The translations under genes were made by a program, and so were the position numbers. Below, one piece after another: positions 26,751 to 35,107 of a stretch of DNA of 64,000 bases. Where the stretch lies: positions 8,298 through 72,297 of the forward strand of contig JBCDGG010000006.1 of assembly GCA_038757905.1 (NCBI GenBank), given 5' to 3'. The notes under the pieces were generated by a model that searched no databases, was not told the DNA's origin, and saw only the letters and a list, made by a program, of their open reading frames with translations. Each line of letters starts with the position of its first letter. Position 1 is the first letter of the stretch. Source of the DNA: HLUCCA09 sp038757905 (GTDB lineage Bacteria > Pseudomonadota > Alphaproteobacteria > Rhodobacterales > Rhodobacteraceae).

Positions 26751-26780
26751 GGCGCAAAGAAGTGGCGATGAGGGAGCGAA

Positions 26781-28106
26781 ATGGCCGAGTATCTCAAGCG
26801 TGGAAAGCCAGCCGAGGCGCGGGCGGAGGACGATGCGAAGGTGCGTGGCATCGTGGAGGGCATCCTGTCCGATATCGAAGCGCGGGGCGACGCGGCCGTG
26901 CGCGATCTCTCGGCGAAGTTCGACAATTACGCCCCCGCGGCGTTTCGCCTGAGCCGGTCCGAGATCGACGCGGCCAAGCAGAACGTGTCGGACCGCGACA
27001 TGGCCGACATCCGCTTCGCCCAAGACCAGATCCGGAGCTTTGCGGAGGCGCAGCGCGCGTCGATGACCGATGTCGAGATCGAGACGATGCCGGGCGTCGT
27101 ACTGGGCCACAAGAACATCCCGGTGAACTCGGTCGGGTGCTACGTGCCGGGCGGCAAGTTTCCGATGGTCGCCTCGGCGCATATGTCGGTCCTGACCGCC
27201 AAAGTGGCCGGCGTGAAGCGCGTGGTCGCCTCCGCCCCGCCGGTGGACGGGGCCCCGCACCCCGCCATCGTGGCCGCGATGGACGAAGGGGGCGCCGATG
27301 AGATCCTGGTGCTCGGGGGCGTGCAGGCGGTCGGCGCCATGGCCATCGGCACCCAGAGCATCGCACCGGTCGACATGCTGGTCGGCCCCGGCAATGCGTT
27401 TGTCGCCGAGGCCAAGCGGCAGCTCTTCGGCCGGGTCGGGATCGACCTGTTTGCCGGTCCGACGGAGACCTGCGTGATCGCCGACGACACGGTGGATGGC
27501 GAGATGTGCGCCACGGATCTGCTGGGACAGGCCGAGCACGGCTATAACTCGCCCGCCGTTCTGATCACCAATTCCCGCAAGCTGGCCGACGATACCCTGG
27601 CCGAGATCGACCGGCTCCTCGGCATCCTGCCCACGGCGGAGACGGCGCGGGTGAGCTGGGAGGAGTACGGCGAGGTCATCCTGTGCGCCGATCACGACGA
27701 GATGCTCGCGGTGTCGGAGGATGTGGCCTCGGAACATGTGCAGGTCATGACCGACCGCGACGACTGGTTCCTGGAGAAGATGACGAATTACGGCGCGCTG
27801 TTCCTCGGACCGCGCACCAACGTTGCCAATGGCGACAAGGTGATCGGCACGAACCACACCCTGCCGACGAAGAAGGCGGGCCGCTACACCGGCGGGCTGT
27901 GGGTGGGCAAGTTCCTGAAGACCCATTCCTATCAGAAGGTGCTGACCGACGAAGCGGCGACGCTCGTCGGCGAGTATGGCTCGCGCCTGTGTATGCTGGA
28001 GGGGTTCGTGGGCCATGCCGAGCAATGCAACGTGCGCGTGCGCCGCTATGGCGGCGTGAATGTGCCCTATGGCGCCGCCGCGCCTTATCGCGACGCGGCG
28101 GAGTAG
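26781..28106 (+). CDS. Histidinol dehydrogenase-family alcohol dehydrogenase
   Basis: A 441-residue HisD-fold protein, complete in length. Typical HisD elements are VGCYVPGGKFPMVASAHMS, VGPGNAFVAEAKRQLFG, DLFAGPTETCVIADD and LLGQAEHGYNSPAVL. It is not with his genes, so it is probably a catabolic paralogue, like HpsN (sulfopropanediol dehydrogenase) of Ruegeria, that oxidises an alcohol to an acid in two NAD-dependent steps. The start has a GAGGGAG ribosome-binding site. It is the first gene of an accessory block whose remaining members (two tandem-SnoaL proteins, an SDR, a LacI regulator) are not those of the known DHPS cluster, so the substrate is open. Confidence 0.88.
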   Translation: MAEYLKRGKPAEARAEDDAKVRGIVEGILSDIEARGDAAVRDLSAKFDNYAPAAFRLSRSEIDAAKQNVSDRDMADIRFAQDQIRSFAEAQRASMTDVEIETMPGVVLGHKNIPVNSVGCYVPGGKFPMVASAHMSVLTAKVAGVKRVVASAPPVDGAPHPAIVAAMDEGGADEILVLGGVQAVGAMAIGTQSIAPVDMLVGPGNAFVAEAKRQLFGRVGIDLFAGPTETCVIADDTVDGEMCATDLLGQAEHGYNSPAVLITNSRKLADDTLAEIDRLLGILPTAETARVSWEEYGEVILCADHDEMLAVSEDVASEHVQVMTDRDDWFLEKMTNYGALFLGPRTNVANGDKVIGTNHTLPTKKAGRYTGGLWVGKFLKTHSYQKVLTDEAATLVGEYGSRLCMLEGFVGHAEQCNVRVRRYGGVNVPYGAAAPYRDAAE

Positions 28107-28115
28107 GTGGCAGCG

Positions 28116-28150
28116 CCGGCTGGGAGTATTTTGACCAAGATGATGGGGGA
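28116..28150 (+). repeat. Dispersed intergenic element, copy a
   Basis: Contains GGGAGTATTTTGACCAAGAT and lies between the hisD-like gene and tandem-SnoaL gene 1. It overlaps all plausible start codons of the latter. Confidence 0.65.
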
Positions 28151-29168
28151 AGTGGTGCGCGTGGACGGGGCCGTCGCGGCGGCGGATCTGAAGGCGGTCG
28201 TGGCCGGGGCGGAGGCCGCGCTTTATGGCGAAATGAGCCGGGCCGCGCACGCGGGCGAGGGTGTCTTTGCCGCCGATGCCCGGGTGCGCATGTGTGCGCC
28301 CTTCGGCGATCTGACCGGCTGGTCGGGCTGGTGGGAGGCATGTCTGGCGCCCTTGGCGCGGGCCTGGCCCGACGTGGAGCGCCGGGTGCACATCCGCATC
28401 GCCGGCCCCGACGAGCACGGTGGACAATGGGTCGGCTGCGGGGGGTTCTACCTGGGCACCTTCGAAGACGCTTGGCTCGGGATCCCGGCGACGGGCCGTG
28501 TGGCGCATATGCGGTTCCACGAATTCTTCCGCGTGGAGGCGGGGCGCGTCACCGAGGTGCAGGCGCTATGGGACTTGCCGGAGGTGATGATGCAGGCCCG
28601 GGCATGGCCGTTAGCACCGAGCCTCGGCCGCGACTGGCACATCCCGGGGCCTGCCACCTGCGACGGGCTTGGGCCCCATGATGCGGCCCTAGGGTCCGCC
28701 TCCGCCCGGCATGTGATCGACATGCTGACCTATCTGAAGAAGCATCCGAGCCAGGGCGGCCCGGAGGTGATGGAGATGGAGCGCTTCTGGCATCCGAAGA
28801 TGTGCTGGTACGGGCCGGCCGGCATCGGGACGGGGCGCGGGATCGAGGGGTTCCGGCGCCATCACCAGATCCCGTTTCTGAAGGCCATGCCCGATCGCGG
28901 CCAGTATCTGGACGAGATCGTTTATCATTTTATGGCCGAAGGCGCCTATGTGGGCGTGACCGGCTGGCCGAACATGGTGCAGACCCTGACCGATGGCGGC
29001 TGGATGGGCATCGCCCCGTCCGGAAAGAGATTGCAGATGCGCTCGCTCGACTTCTGGCGGCTGGAGGATGGCCTGATCCGGGAGAACTGGGTGCTGGTCG
29101 ATCTGCTCCATGTCTACGATCAGATCGGCGTCGATGTGATCGGGCGCATGCGGGAGATGGTCGCGTGA
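28140..29168 (+). CDS. Tandem SnoaL-like (NTF2-fold) protein 1
   Basis: About 342 residues with two consecutive SnoaL/nuclear-transport-factor-2-like domains: the first about residues 20-155, the second about 185-335, with FWHPKMCWYGPAGIGTGRG and MRSLDFWRLEDGLIRENWVL. SnoaL-fold enzymes include polyketide cyclases, ketosteroid-isomerase-like proteins and lyases; the reaction here is unknown. The start is uncertain. The frame is open from a GTG at 28107, directly after the hisD-like stop, but the first codons overlap a dispersed intergenic repeat. I chose the ATG inside that element; a GTG at 28155 has a better-placed GGGGGA ribosome-binding site. The stop overlaps the SDR start in GTGA. Confidence 0.8.
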   Translation: MMGEVVRVDGAVAAADLKAVVAGAEAALYGEMSRAAHAGEGVFAADARVRMCAPFGDLTGWSGWWEACLAPLARAWPDVERRVHIRIAGPDEHGGQWVGCGGFYLGTFEDAWLGIPATGRVAHMRFHEFFRVEAGRVTEVQALWDLPEVMMQARAWPLAPSLGRDWHIPGPATCDGLGPHDAALGSASARHVIDMLTYLKKHPSQGGPEVMEMERFWHPKMCWYGPAGIGTGRGIEGFRRHHQIPFLKAMPDRGQYLDEIVYHFMAEGAYVGVTGWPNMVQTLTDGGWMGIAPSGKRLQMRSLDFWRLEDGLIRENWVLVDLLHVYDQIGVDVIGRMREMVA

Positions 29169-29929
29169 TCTCGCTGCCGAGCATGCCGTCGCTTCGGCTG
29201 GACGGGCGCCGGGCGCTGGTGACGGGCGCGTCGCGCGGGATCGGCCTGGGTGCCGCGGTCGCGCTCGGACAGGCGGGCGCGCATGTGGTGCTTTCAGCGC
29301 GGGGGGCCACGGCTTTGGCGGACGCCGCCGCAGCCATGGCCGCGGCCGGCCATTCCGTCGAGGCCGCGCCCTGCGACGTGGCCGACGTGGCGGCCGTGGA
29401 GCGGCTTGTGGCGGCGCACGGCCCGTTCGATGTGCTCGTCAACTCCGCGGGGACGTCACGGCCGGGGCCGGTGAGCGCGACATCGGAAGACGATTACGAC
29501 GTGGTGATGGCCGCCAACACGAAGGCGGCCTTTTTCCTTGCCCGCGCGGTAGCGCCGGGAATGGCGGCCCGGGGCGGCGGCTCAATCATCCAGATCTCCA
29601 GCCAGATGGGCCATGTCGGCGGGATCGACCGGGCGCTTTACTGTGCCTCGAAGTTCGCCGTGGAGGGGATGACGAAGGCGATGGCGATGGAGTGGGGGCC
29701 GCAGGGCGTGCGGGTGAACACGATCTGCCCGACCTTCATCCGGACGGCGCTGACCGAGGCGACCTTCGACAACCCCGAGCGGGTCGCCTGGATCACCTCG
29801 AAGATCAAACTCGGCCGGGTGGGCGAGGTCGAGGATATCATGGGCGCTGTCCTGTTTCTGGCCACCGATGCCAGCGCCCTGGTGACCGGCACGCATCTGT
29901 TGGTGGATGGCGGATGGACGGCGGGGTAA
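29165..29929 (+). CDS. SDR family oxidoreductase in the HisD/SnoaL block
   Basis: A 254-residue classical SDR with TGASRGIGLG (cofactor), NSAGTS, the catalytic Ser in IIQISSQMG and YCASK, and the C-terminal HLLVDGGWTAG typical of gluconate/3-oxoacyl-ACP reductase-like SDRs. The GTG start overlaps the preceding SnoaL stop by four bases, implying coupled translation; an ATG at 29183 is an alternative. It probably supplies a second redox step in the same pathway as the HisD-family dehydrogenase. Confidence 0.88.
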   Translation: MISLPSMPSLRLDGRRALVTGASRGIGLGAAVALGQAGAHVVLSARGATALADAAAAMAAAGHSVEAAPCDVADVAAVERLVAAHGPFDVLVNSAGTSRPGPVSATSEDDYDVVMAANTKAAFFLARAVAPGMAARGGGSIIQISSQMGHVGGIDRALYCASKFAVEGMTKAMAMEWGPQGVRVNTICPTFIRTALTEATFDNPERVAWITSKIKLGRVGEVEDIMGAVLFLATDASALVTGTHLLVDGGWTAG

Positions 29930-29963
29930 CAACGCGGCATCACCTGTGGGGAAAGGGATGCTG

Positions 29964-31004
29964 ATGCCGAGGGAACGCGCAACACGGGACAAAGTGACGT
30001 CGCTGGATGTGGCCGCCGCGGCGGGGGTCAGCCAATCGGCGGTCAGCCGCGTCTTCACGCCCGGCGCTTCGGTCAGCCCGAAGATGGCGGAGCGGGTGCG
30101 CAAGGCGGCTGCGGAACTGGGCTATCGCCCGAACGTGCTGGCGCGTTCGCTGATCACCGGGCGCAGCCGGATCATCGGTCTCGTGGTGGCCTACCTGCAC
30201 AACCAGTTCTACCCCGAGGCGATGGAACGGCTGTCGAACGCGTTGCAGGCCGAAGGCTACCACGTGCTGGTCTTCGTCGCGATGGGTCGCGGGCCCGAGG
30301 TCGACAAGGTGATCGGCGAGTTGCTCGACTACCAGGTTGACGGGATCGTCGCGGCGTCGGTCGGGTTGTCGGACGAGTTGTTCACCCGCTGCGAGGAGGC
30401 CGGCATCCCGGTGGTGCTGTTCAATCGCGGCCATGCCGATGCCCGGCTGAGCGAAGTCACGTCCGACAACTTCGCCGGCGGACGGAAGGTGGCGGAGTTT
30501 CTGTTGGCGGGCGGACACAAGCGCATCGCCCACATTTCGGGCTGGCAGGGCGCCACGACGGGGCGCGACAGGGCCGCGGGGTTTCGCGCGGGGCTGGCGG
30601 CGGACGGGCTGGACCCGGTTGCCGAGCAGGACGGGATGTACAAGCGCGAAGTGGCGGCCGATGTCGCCCAGGCGATCTGGGAGGCGGATCGGCCGGACGC
30701 GATTTTCGTGGGCAACGATCATATGGCCTTCGGCGTGATGGACGCGCTGCGGTACCGATGTGGCGTCTCGATCCCGCACGACGTCTCGGTCGTCGGCTAC
30801 GACGACGTGCAGGCGGCCGCCTGGGAGGCCTACGATCTGACGACCGTGCGCCAGCGCGCGGGGCGGATGGTCGAGGCGACGGTGCGCATGCTCCTGGCAC
30901 AGATCGAGGAGCCGGAGCGCCCGGCGGAGAAGATTGCCATAGACGGGCCGCTCATCGTGCGCGGCTCGGCACGCGTACCGGAGGATTGGAATGCGAGGGT
31001 TTGA
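29964..31004 (+). CDS. LacI-family transcriptional regulator
   Basis: A 346-residue regulator. The N-terminal helix-turn-helix and hinge are seen in VTSLDVAAAAGVSQSAVSRV and RVRKAAAELGYRPNVLARSL; the periplasmic-binding-protein-like effector domain follows, with IIGLVVAYLHNQFY, VGNDHMAFGVMDALR and SVVGYDDVQAA. The second ATG (29964) is taken as the start because AAAGGG is correctly spaced for it and abuts the first. The gene sits inside the block it probably controls, and an inverted repeat upstream of the hisD-like gene is a candidate operator. The effector is probably a small sugar-like or polar catabolite. Confidence 0.9.
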   Translation: MPRERATRDKVTSLDVAAAAGVSQSAVSRVFTPGASVSPKMAERVRKAAAELGYRPNVLARSLITGRSRIIGLVVAYLHNQFYPEAMERLSNALQAEGYHVLVFVAMGRGPEVDKVIGELLDYQVDGIVAASVGLSDELFTRCEEAGIPVVLFNRGHADARLSEVTSDNFAGGRKVAEFLLAGGHKRIAHISGWQGATTGRDRAAGFRAGLAADGLDPVAEQDGMYKREVAADVAQAIWEADRPDAIFVGNDHMAFGVMDALRYRCGVSIPHDVSVVGYDDVQAAAWEAYDLTTVRQRAGRMVEATVRMLLAQIEEPERPAEKIAIDGPLIVRGSARVPEDWNARV

Positions 31005-31947
31005 CAACCGGTGGCGGGATTTCCCCGACTACATCCTCGGAATCACAAAGGAAATATGGGAGGATCGTGGCCTCGGCGCCCGCATGCGGGAGTATTATCA
31101 TCCCGATGTGATCGTGCGTATGCCCGGCGGGATTTCGACGGGCGAGCCCGCCTCGACGGCGGCGACTATGGCCACGCTGACCGAGTTCCCTGACCGTGTG
31201 CTTCTGGGCGAGGATGTCATCTGGTCCGGGACACCGGAGGCGGGCATGCTGTCGTCGCATCGGATCCTGTCGACCGCCACGCATCGGGGCGGTGCCTTCG
31301 GCCCGGCGACGGGCAAGCGCGTGAGCTATCGCGCGATTGCCGATTGTTGGGCGAAAGACAACCAGATCGCCGACGAATGGCTCGTGCGCGACAATGGCGC
31401 CATCGTGCGCCAGCTCGGCGTCGACCCGCGCGACTGGGCGGCGGCGGATATCGCGGCCGGAAACACCGGGGCGCCGTTCACCCCGGAGCGCGACGTGACC
31501 GGCCCCTACACCGGCACCGGCAACGACCACGAGGTTGGCCAGGCCTATGCCGGCTTGCTGGCGCAGCTTATGCAGGCAGAGTTTTCCGTCATCCCGGAGC
31601 AATGGGACCGGGCGTGCCATCTGGAATACCCCGGCGGCTTGACCGGCCACGGCCATGCGGCCGCGGATGCGCATTGGCTGGGCCTGCGCTCCGCCTTTCC
31701 GTTCGCCGAGTTCGCCGTGCATCACGTCATCGGACGCCAGGACGAAAGGATGCCGCCCCGCGCTGCCGTGCGCTGGTCGCTCACGGGCGTCCATGCGGGG
31801 TGGGGGGCCTTTGACGCGCCGTCCGGAGCGGAGGTGCATATCATGGGGATCGGCCACGCGGAATTCGGCCCATGGGGCCTGCGCCGCGAATGGGTGCTGT
31901 ACGATGAGACCACGATCTGGAAACAGATCCTTATGGCGCAAGGCTGA
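30991..31947 (+). CDS. Tandem SnoaL-like (NTF2-fold) protein 2
   Basis: A 318-residue protein with two SnoaL-like domains: residues about 8-145, including YYHPDVIVRMPGGISTG and CWAKDNQIADEWLVRDNG, and about 180-315, with RREWVLYDETTIWKQIL. It is a distant paralogue of the other tandem-SnoaL protein, and the two flank the SDR and LacI genes. Its ATG overlaps the LacI gene end by 14 bases. The product may be a cyclase, isomerase or dehydratase, perhaps working as a hetero-oligomer with its paralogue; this is inference only. Confidence 0.8.
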   Translation: MRGFDNRWRDFPDYILGITKEIWEDRGLGARMREYYHPDVIVRMPGGISTGEPASTAATMATLTEFPDRVLLGEDVIWSGTPEAGMLSSHRILSTATHRGGAFGPATGKRVSYRAIADCWAKDNQIADEWLVRDNGAIVRQLGVDPRDWAAADIAAGNTGAPFTPERDVTGPYTGTGNDHEVGQAYAGLLAQLMQAEFSVIPEQWDRACHLEYPGGLTGHGHAAADAHWLGLRSAFPFAEFAVHHVIGRQDERMPPRAAVRWSLTGVHAGWGAFDAPSGAEVHIMGIGHAEFGPWGLRREWVLYDETTIWKQILMAQG

Positions 31948-32082
31948 GGAGGGCGTGGGCGTGCCTGTCGAATGGCCAGGGGGGACAGCGGAGAAGCGAC
32001 GCGCGGGCGATGGCGATCCCTCACGGATCGCGCCAGAAAGCGCGCGCGCCGTGCCGTGCCGGCCTGCCGCGGACGAGGACCC

Positions 32083-32694
32083 ATGGAGAAGGTAGCCGCG
32101 TCGTCCGAAACGACCCGCGCGGTCTATGAGCGGAACGCAGAGGTCTACGATGCGCAGCGGTCCCGCGCGCTCTCCGAGGCGCGGTGGCTCGCCCGGTTCG
32201 CCAGGTGCCTGCCGCAGGGCGCGCGCGTGCTCGACCTCGGCTGCGGGGCCGGCGAGCCGATTGCGCGCTGGTTCATGGCCGAGGGCTTTGCCGTCACCGG
32301 CGTCGACTTTTCCGCCGCCATGCTGGAGATCGCGCGGGCGCGCTTCCCCTCGGGCGATTGGCGCGAGGCCGATATGCGGGCGCTCGATCTGGGGGAGACG
32401 TTCCACGGCATCGTCGCGTGGGACAGTTTCTTCCACCTCTCCCCGGGCGAGCAGCGGCACTGCATCGCGCAGATGGCGCGCCATCTCGAACCCCACGGCG
32501 CCGCCTTGCTTACGGTGGGGCCGGAGGCGGGCGAGGTCGAGGGCCGGGTGGGCGGCGAGCCCGTCTATCATGCCTCGCTTTCGCCCGCCGAGTATGCCGC
32601 CTGTCTGGAGGAGAACGGCATGCGCCTCACCGGGTTTCTGGCCGAAGACCCTGAAACCGACCGTCACAGCGTGCTGATGGCACGCCGGATCTGA
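32083..32694 (+). CDS. Class I SAM-dependent methyltransferase
   Basis: A 203-residue methyltransferase with motif I VLDLGCGAGEPIARW, the acidic end of strand 2 in VTGVDFSAAML, and motif IV-like HGIVAWDSFFHL. Small stand-alone enzymes of this type methylate diverse small molecules, so the substrate cannot be predicted. It follows the second SnoaL gene after 135 bp and precedes the MetE-like gene by 10 bp. The ATG at 32083 was chosen because the upstream 37 codons are arginine-rich and unlike a conserved domain. Confidence 0.87.
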   Translation: MEKVAASSETTRAVYERNAEVYDAQRSRALSEARWLARFARCLPQGARVLDLGCGAGEPIARWFMAEGFAVTGVDFSAAMLEIARARFPSGDWREADMRALDLGETFHGIVAWDSFFHLSPGEQRHCIAQMARHLEPHGAALLTVGPEAGEVEGRVGGEPVYHASLSPAEYAACLEENGMRLTGFLAEDPETDRHSVLMARRI

Positions 32695-32704
32695 AGAGAA
32701 GACC

Positions 32705-33835
32705 ATGCCCATTTCAACGACCCATGTCGGATCGCTTCCCCGCACCCAGAAGGTGGTGGATTTCATCTTCGCCCGCGAACGCCAGGAGCCCTACGACGCC
32801 GATGCGTTCGACGCTGCCATGGCCGAGGCCGTCGACGAGACGGTGTCCAAACAGGTCGCGGCCGGGATCGACATCGTCTCCGACGGCGAAACCTCGAAGA
32901 TCAGCTACGCCACCTATGTGAAGGACCGCTACACCGGGTTCGATGGCGACAGCCCGCGCAACGCGCCCGCCGACCTCAAGATGTTCCCGTCGTTTCTCAA
33001 GCGGCTGGCCGCCGATGGCGGAACGCCGAAATACGCGCGTCCGATGTGCGTGGGCGAGGTGCGCTCGAAGGGCCAGGGCGAGCTGGAAAAGGACATCGCG
33101 AACCTTAAGGCCGCCATGGCCAAACACGGGGTGGAGCGCGGCTTCATGAATGCCGCGTCGCCGGGGGTGATCTCGCTGTTCCTGCAGAACGATTTCTATC
33201 CCACGCGGGAGGCCTATCTGGCGGCTCTGGCCGATGCGATGGCGGCGGAGTACCGCACGATCGTCGACGCCGGGCTGGATCTGCAGCTCGATTGTCCGGA
33301 CCTCGCGCTATCGCGCCACATGCTCTTTTCCGACCTGACGGATGCGGCGTTCGTTCAGATCGCGGGCGCCCATGTCGAGGCGCTGAACCACGCGCTTGAC
33401 GGGATCGACCCCGCCCGCGTGCGCATTCACATCTGCTGGGGCAATTACGAGGGGCCGCATGTCTGCGACATCCCGATGGACACGATGTTCTCCACGCTGA
33501 TGTCCGCGGCGGCACAGTACGTGCTTTTCGAAACGTCGAACCCCCGCCACGCTCACGAATGGACCGTGTTCCGCGACCGCGCGGCCGAGATCCCCGATGA
33601 CAAAATCCTGGTGCCTGGCGTCGTCGACACCACCACGAACTTCGTGGAACACCCGGAGGTGGTGGCCGAACGGATCGGCAAGTTCACCGGGATCGTCGGG
33701 GCGGACCGGGTCATCGCCGGATCGGATTGCGGGTTTGGCACCTTCGCCGGGTTCGGCGCGATCGACCCTGAGATCGCCTATGCCAAGCTCGGCACGCTGA
33801 GCGACGGGGCCGCGCTGGCCAGCGGGCGGGTCTGA
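32705..33835 (+). CDS. MetE-like (cobalamin-independent methionine synthase II) family protein
   Basis: A 376-residue TIM-barrel protein resembling the C-terminal catalytic half of MetE. It opens with STTHVGSLPRT, has GIDIVSDGE, LDLQLDCPDLAL and HICWGNYEGPH, and ends with VIAGSDCGFGTFAG, where the zinc-ligand cysteine and histidine positions of the family are preserved. Stand-alone MetE-core proteins include methionine synthases and epoxyalkane:coenzyme M transferase-like enzymes that activate or release thiols. It lies between a methyltransferase and an alpha/beta hydrolase, which abuts it directly. A thiol- or methyl-transfer step in the same pathway is possible but unproven. Confidence 0.85.
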   Translation: MPISTTHVGSLPRTQKVVDFIFARERQEPYDADAFDAAMAEAVDETVSKQVAAGIDIVSDGETSKISYATYVKDRYTGFDGDSPRNAPADLKMFPSFLKRLAADGGTPKYARPMCVGEVRSKGQGELEKDIANLKAAMAKHGVERGFMNAASPGVISLFLQNDFYPTREAYLAALADAMAAEYRTIVDAGLDLQLDCPDLALSRHMLFSDLTDAAFVQIAGAHVEALNHALDGIDPARVRIHICWGNYEGPHVCDIPMDTMFSTLMSAAAQYVLFETSNPRHAHEWTVFRDRAAEIPDDKILVPGVVDTTTNFVEHPEVVAERIGKFTGIVGADRVIAGSDCGFGTFAGFGAIDPEIAYAKLGTLSDGAALASGRV

Positions 33836-34546
33836 ATGCCGGAGCCGATTGTCCTTCTGCCCGGGATGATGTGCGATGGGCGGCTATTCTCCCATCAGTT
33901 TCTGGCGCTGAACCGGGATCGGGCCGTCATGGTCGCCCCTTTGACGGGGGCGTCCTCCGTCGGGGCGCTGGCGCAACGGATCCTGGACGCGGCACCGCGA
34001 CGATTTGCGCTTGCGGGGCTGTCGATGGGCGGCATCGTGGCGATGGAGATGATGGGCCGCGCGCCCGACCGGATCTCGCGCATCGCGCTGATGGACACCA
34101 ATCCCCTGCCGGAGACGCCCCAGGTGGCGGCCGCGCGCGAGCCGCATATCGTCGGCGTGCAGAGCGGGCGGCTCAAAGAGATCATGCGCGAGGAGATGAA
34201 GCCCCGTTATCTGGCGCCCGGGGCGGGGCGGGTCGAGGTGATGAGCGTGGTGATGGACATGGCGCGCGACCTCGGCCCGGACGTGTTCGTGGCGCAATCG
34301 CGCGCCCTGCAGCGGCGCCCCGATCAGCAAAAGGTGCTGCGCGGCATCAAGGTGCCGACGCTGGTCCTGTGCGGCGCCCATGACGCGCTCTGCCCGGTCA
34401 AACGGCACGAGTTCATGGCGGAGCTCATTCCGGGCGCGAAGTTGCGGGTCATCAAGGATGCGGGCCATCTGCCGACGCTTGAGCAGCCCGACGCGACGAC
34501 CGAGGCGCTGCGTGAATGGCTCGGCGACCCGCTCGTGCTGCGCTAG
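33836..34546 (+). CDS. Alpha/beta hydrolase
   Basis: A 236-residue alpha/beta-hydrolase. The nucleophile elbow is GLSMGG near residue 63, the acid is probably in LCGAHDALCP and the histidine in DAGHLPTLE near the C-terminus. Its start codon directly follows the stop of the MetE-like gene, so the genes are co-translated. Its TAG stop is interlocked with the convergent GrpB gene stop in a shared CTAG. The substrate is unknown; an ester or thioester formed by the upstream enzymes is a reasonable guess. Confidence 0.88.
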   Translation: MPEPIVLLPGMMCDGRLFSHQFLALNRDRAVMVAPLTGASSVGALAQRILDAAPRRFALAGLSMGGIVAMEMMGRAPDRISRIALMDTNPLPETPQVAAAREPHIVGVQSGRLKEIMREEMKPRYLAPGAGRVEVMSVVMDMARDLGPDVFVAQSRALQRRPDQQKVLRGIKVPTLVLCGAHDALCPVKRHEFMAELIPGAKLRVIKDAGHLPTLEQPDATTEALREWLGDPLVLR

Positions 34547-35076
34547 GCCCCGGCGCCGTACCAGCGCAGAGCGGCGCGCTCCATCTCCTGCACGAAAGCG
34601 TCCTTGCCGTCGACGTAGCTGTCCCAGGTGGCGCCCGGCGCGGCGGCAAGCGTGGCCTTGAGATCCGAGTAGGCCCGGGCCGCTTCCGGGTGGCGGCGCA
34701 GATAATCGCGAAAGGCGATGTGGCGCTGGGCGCCTGCAGAGCCGTCGACGAAGACGTGCAGGTGGTGCGTGCGCCGGCCGTCCTGCGCGCGTTTTCGGAA
34801 GTAGCGGCGCTCCGCAATTCCATAGGGACCCATCGCCTCGTAGCCCAGGCGCTGAAACTCCGCGGTTCGGGTATCGACCGCGGGCAAGGTGCGCACGAGG
34901 CCGAGCATGTCGACGATCGGCTTGGCGACGCATCCCGGAACGGCGGTGCTGCCGATGTGATGAAGGGCGATCTCGCCCGGCATCAGTGCAGAGATACGCG
35001 CGGCCTCCCGGGCAAAGGCATCGGGCCATTCGGCGCCGTCCGCCGGTATCTGAACGAGGGCCGGTGCGCCGGTCAT
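34543..35076 (-). CDS. GrpB/UPF0157 family protein
   Basis: A 177-residue protein of the GrpB (UPF0157) nucleotidyltransferase-like family. Features are HHIGSTAVPGCVAKPIVDML, RYFRKR and HHLHVFVDGSAG, including the GS...D..  pattern of the superfamily. A cellular role is not established. The gene ends tail-to-tail with the alpha/beta hydrolase, sharing CTAG. It lies 31 bp downstream of the cupin gene on the same strand. Confidence 0.88.
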   Translation of the reverse strand: MTGAPALVQIPADGAEWPDAFAREAARISALMPGEIALHHIGSTAVPGCVAKPIVDMLGLVRTLPAVDTRTAEFQRLGYEAMGPYGIAERRYFRKRAQDGRRTHHLHVFVDGSAGAQRHIAFRDYLRRHPEAARAYSDLKATLAAAPGATWDSYVDGKDAFVQEMERAALRWYGAGA

Positions 35077-35107
35077 GGCCGGATTGCCGGGGCGGGCAAG
35101 CCGCCGG

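Noticed and set aside
26628..28520. 630-codon minus-strand open frame
   Set aside because: It is antisense to the HisD-type gene, with a His/Arg/Gly-rich composition and no domain.
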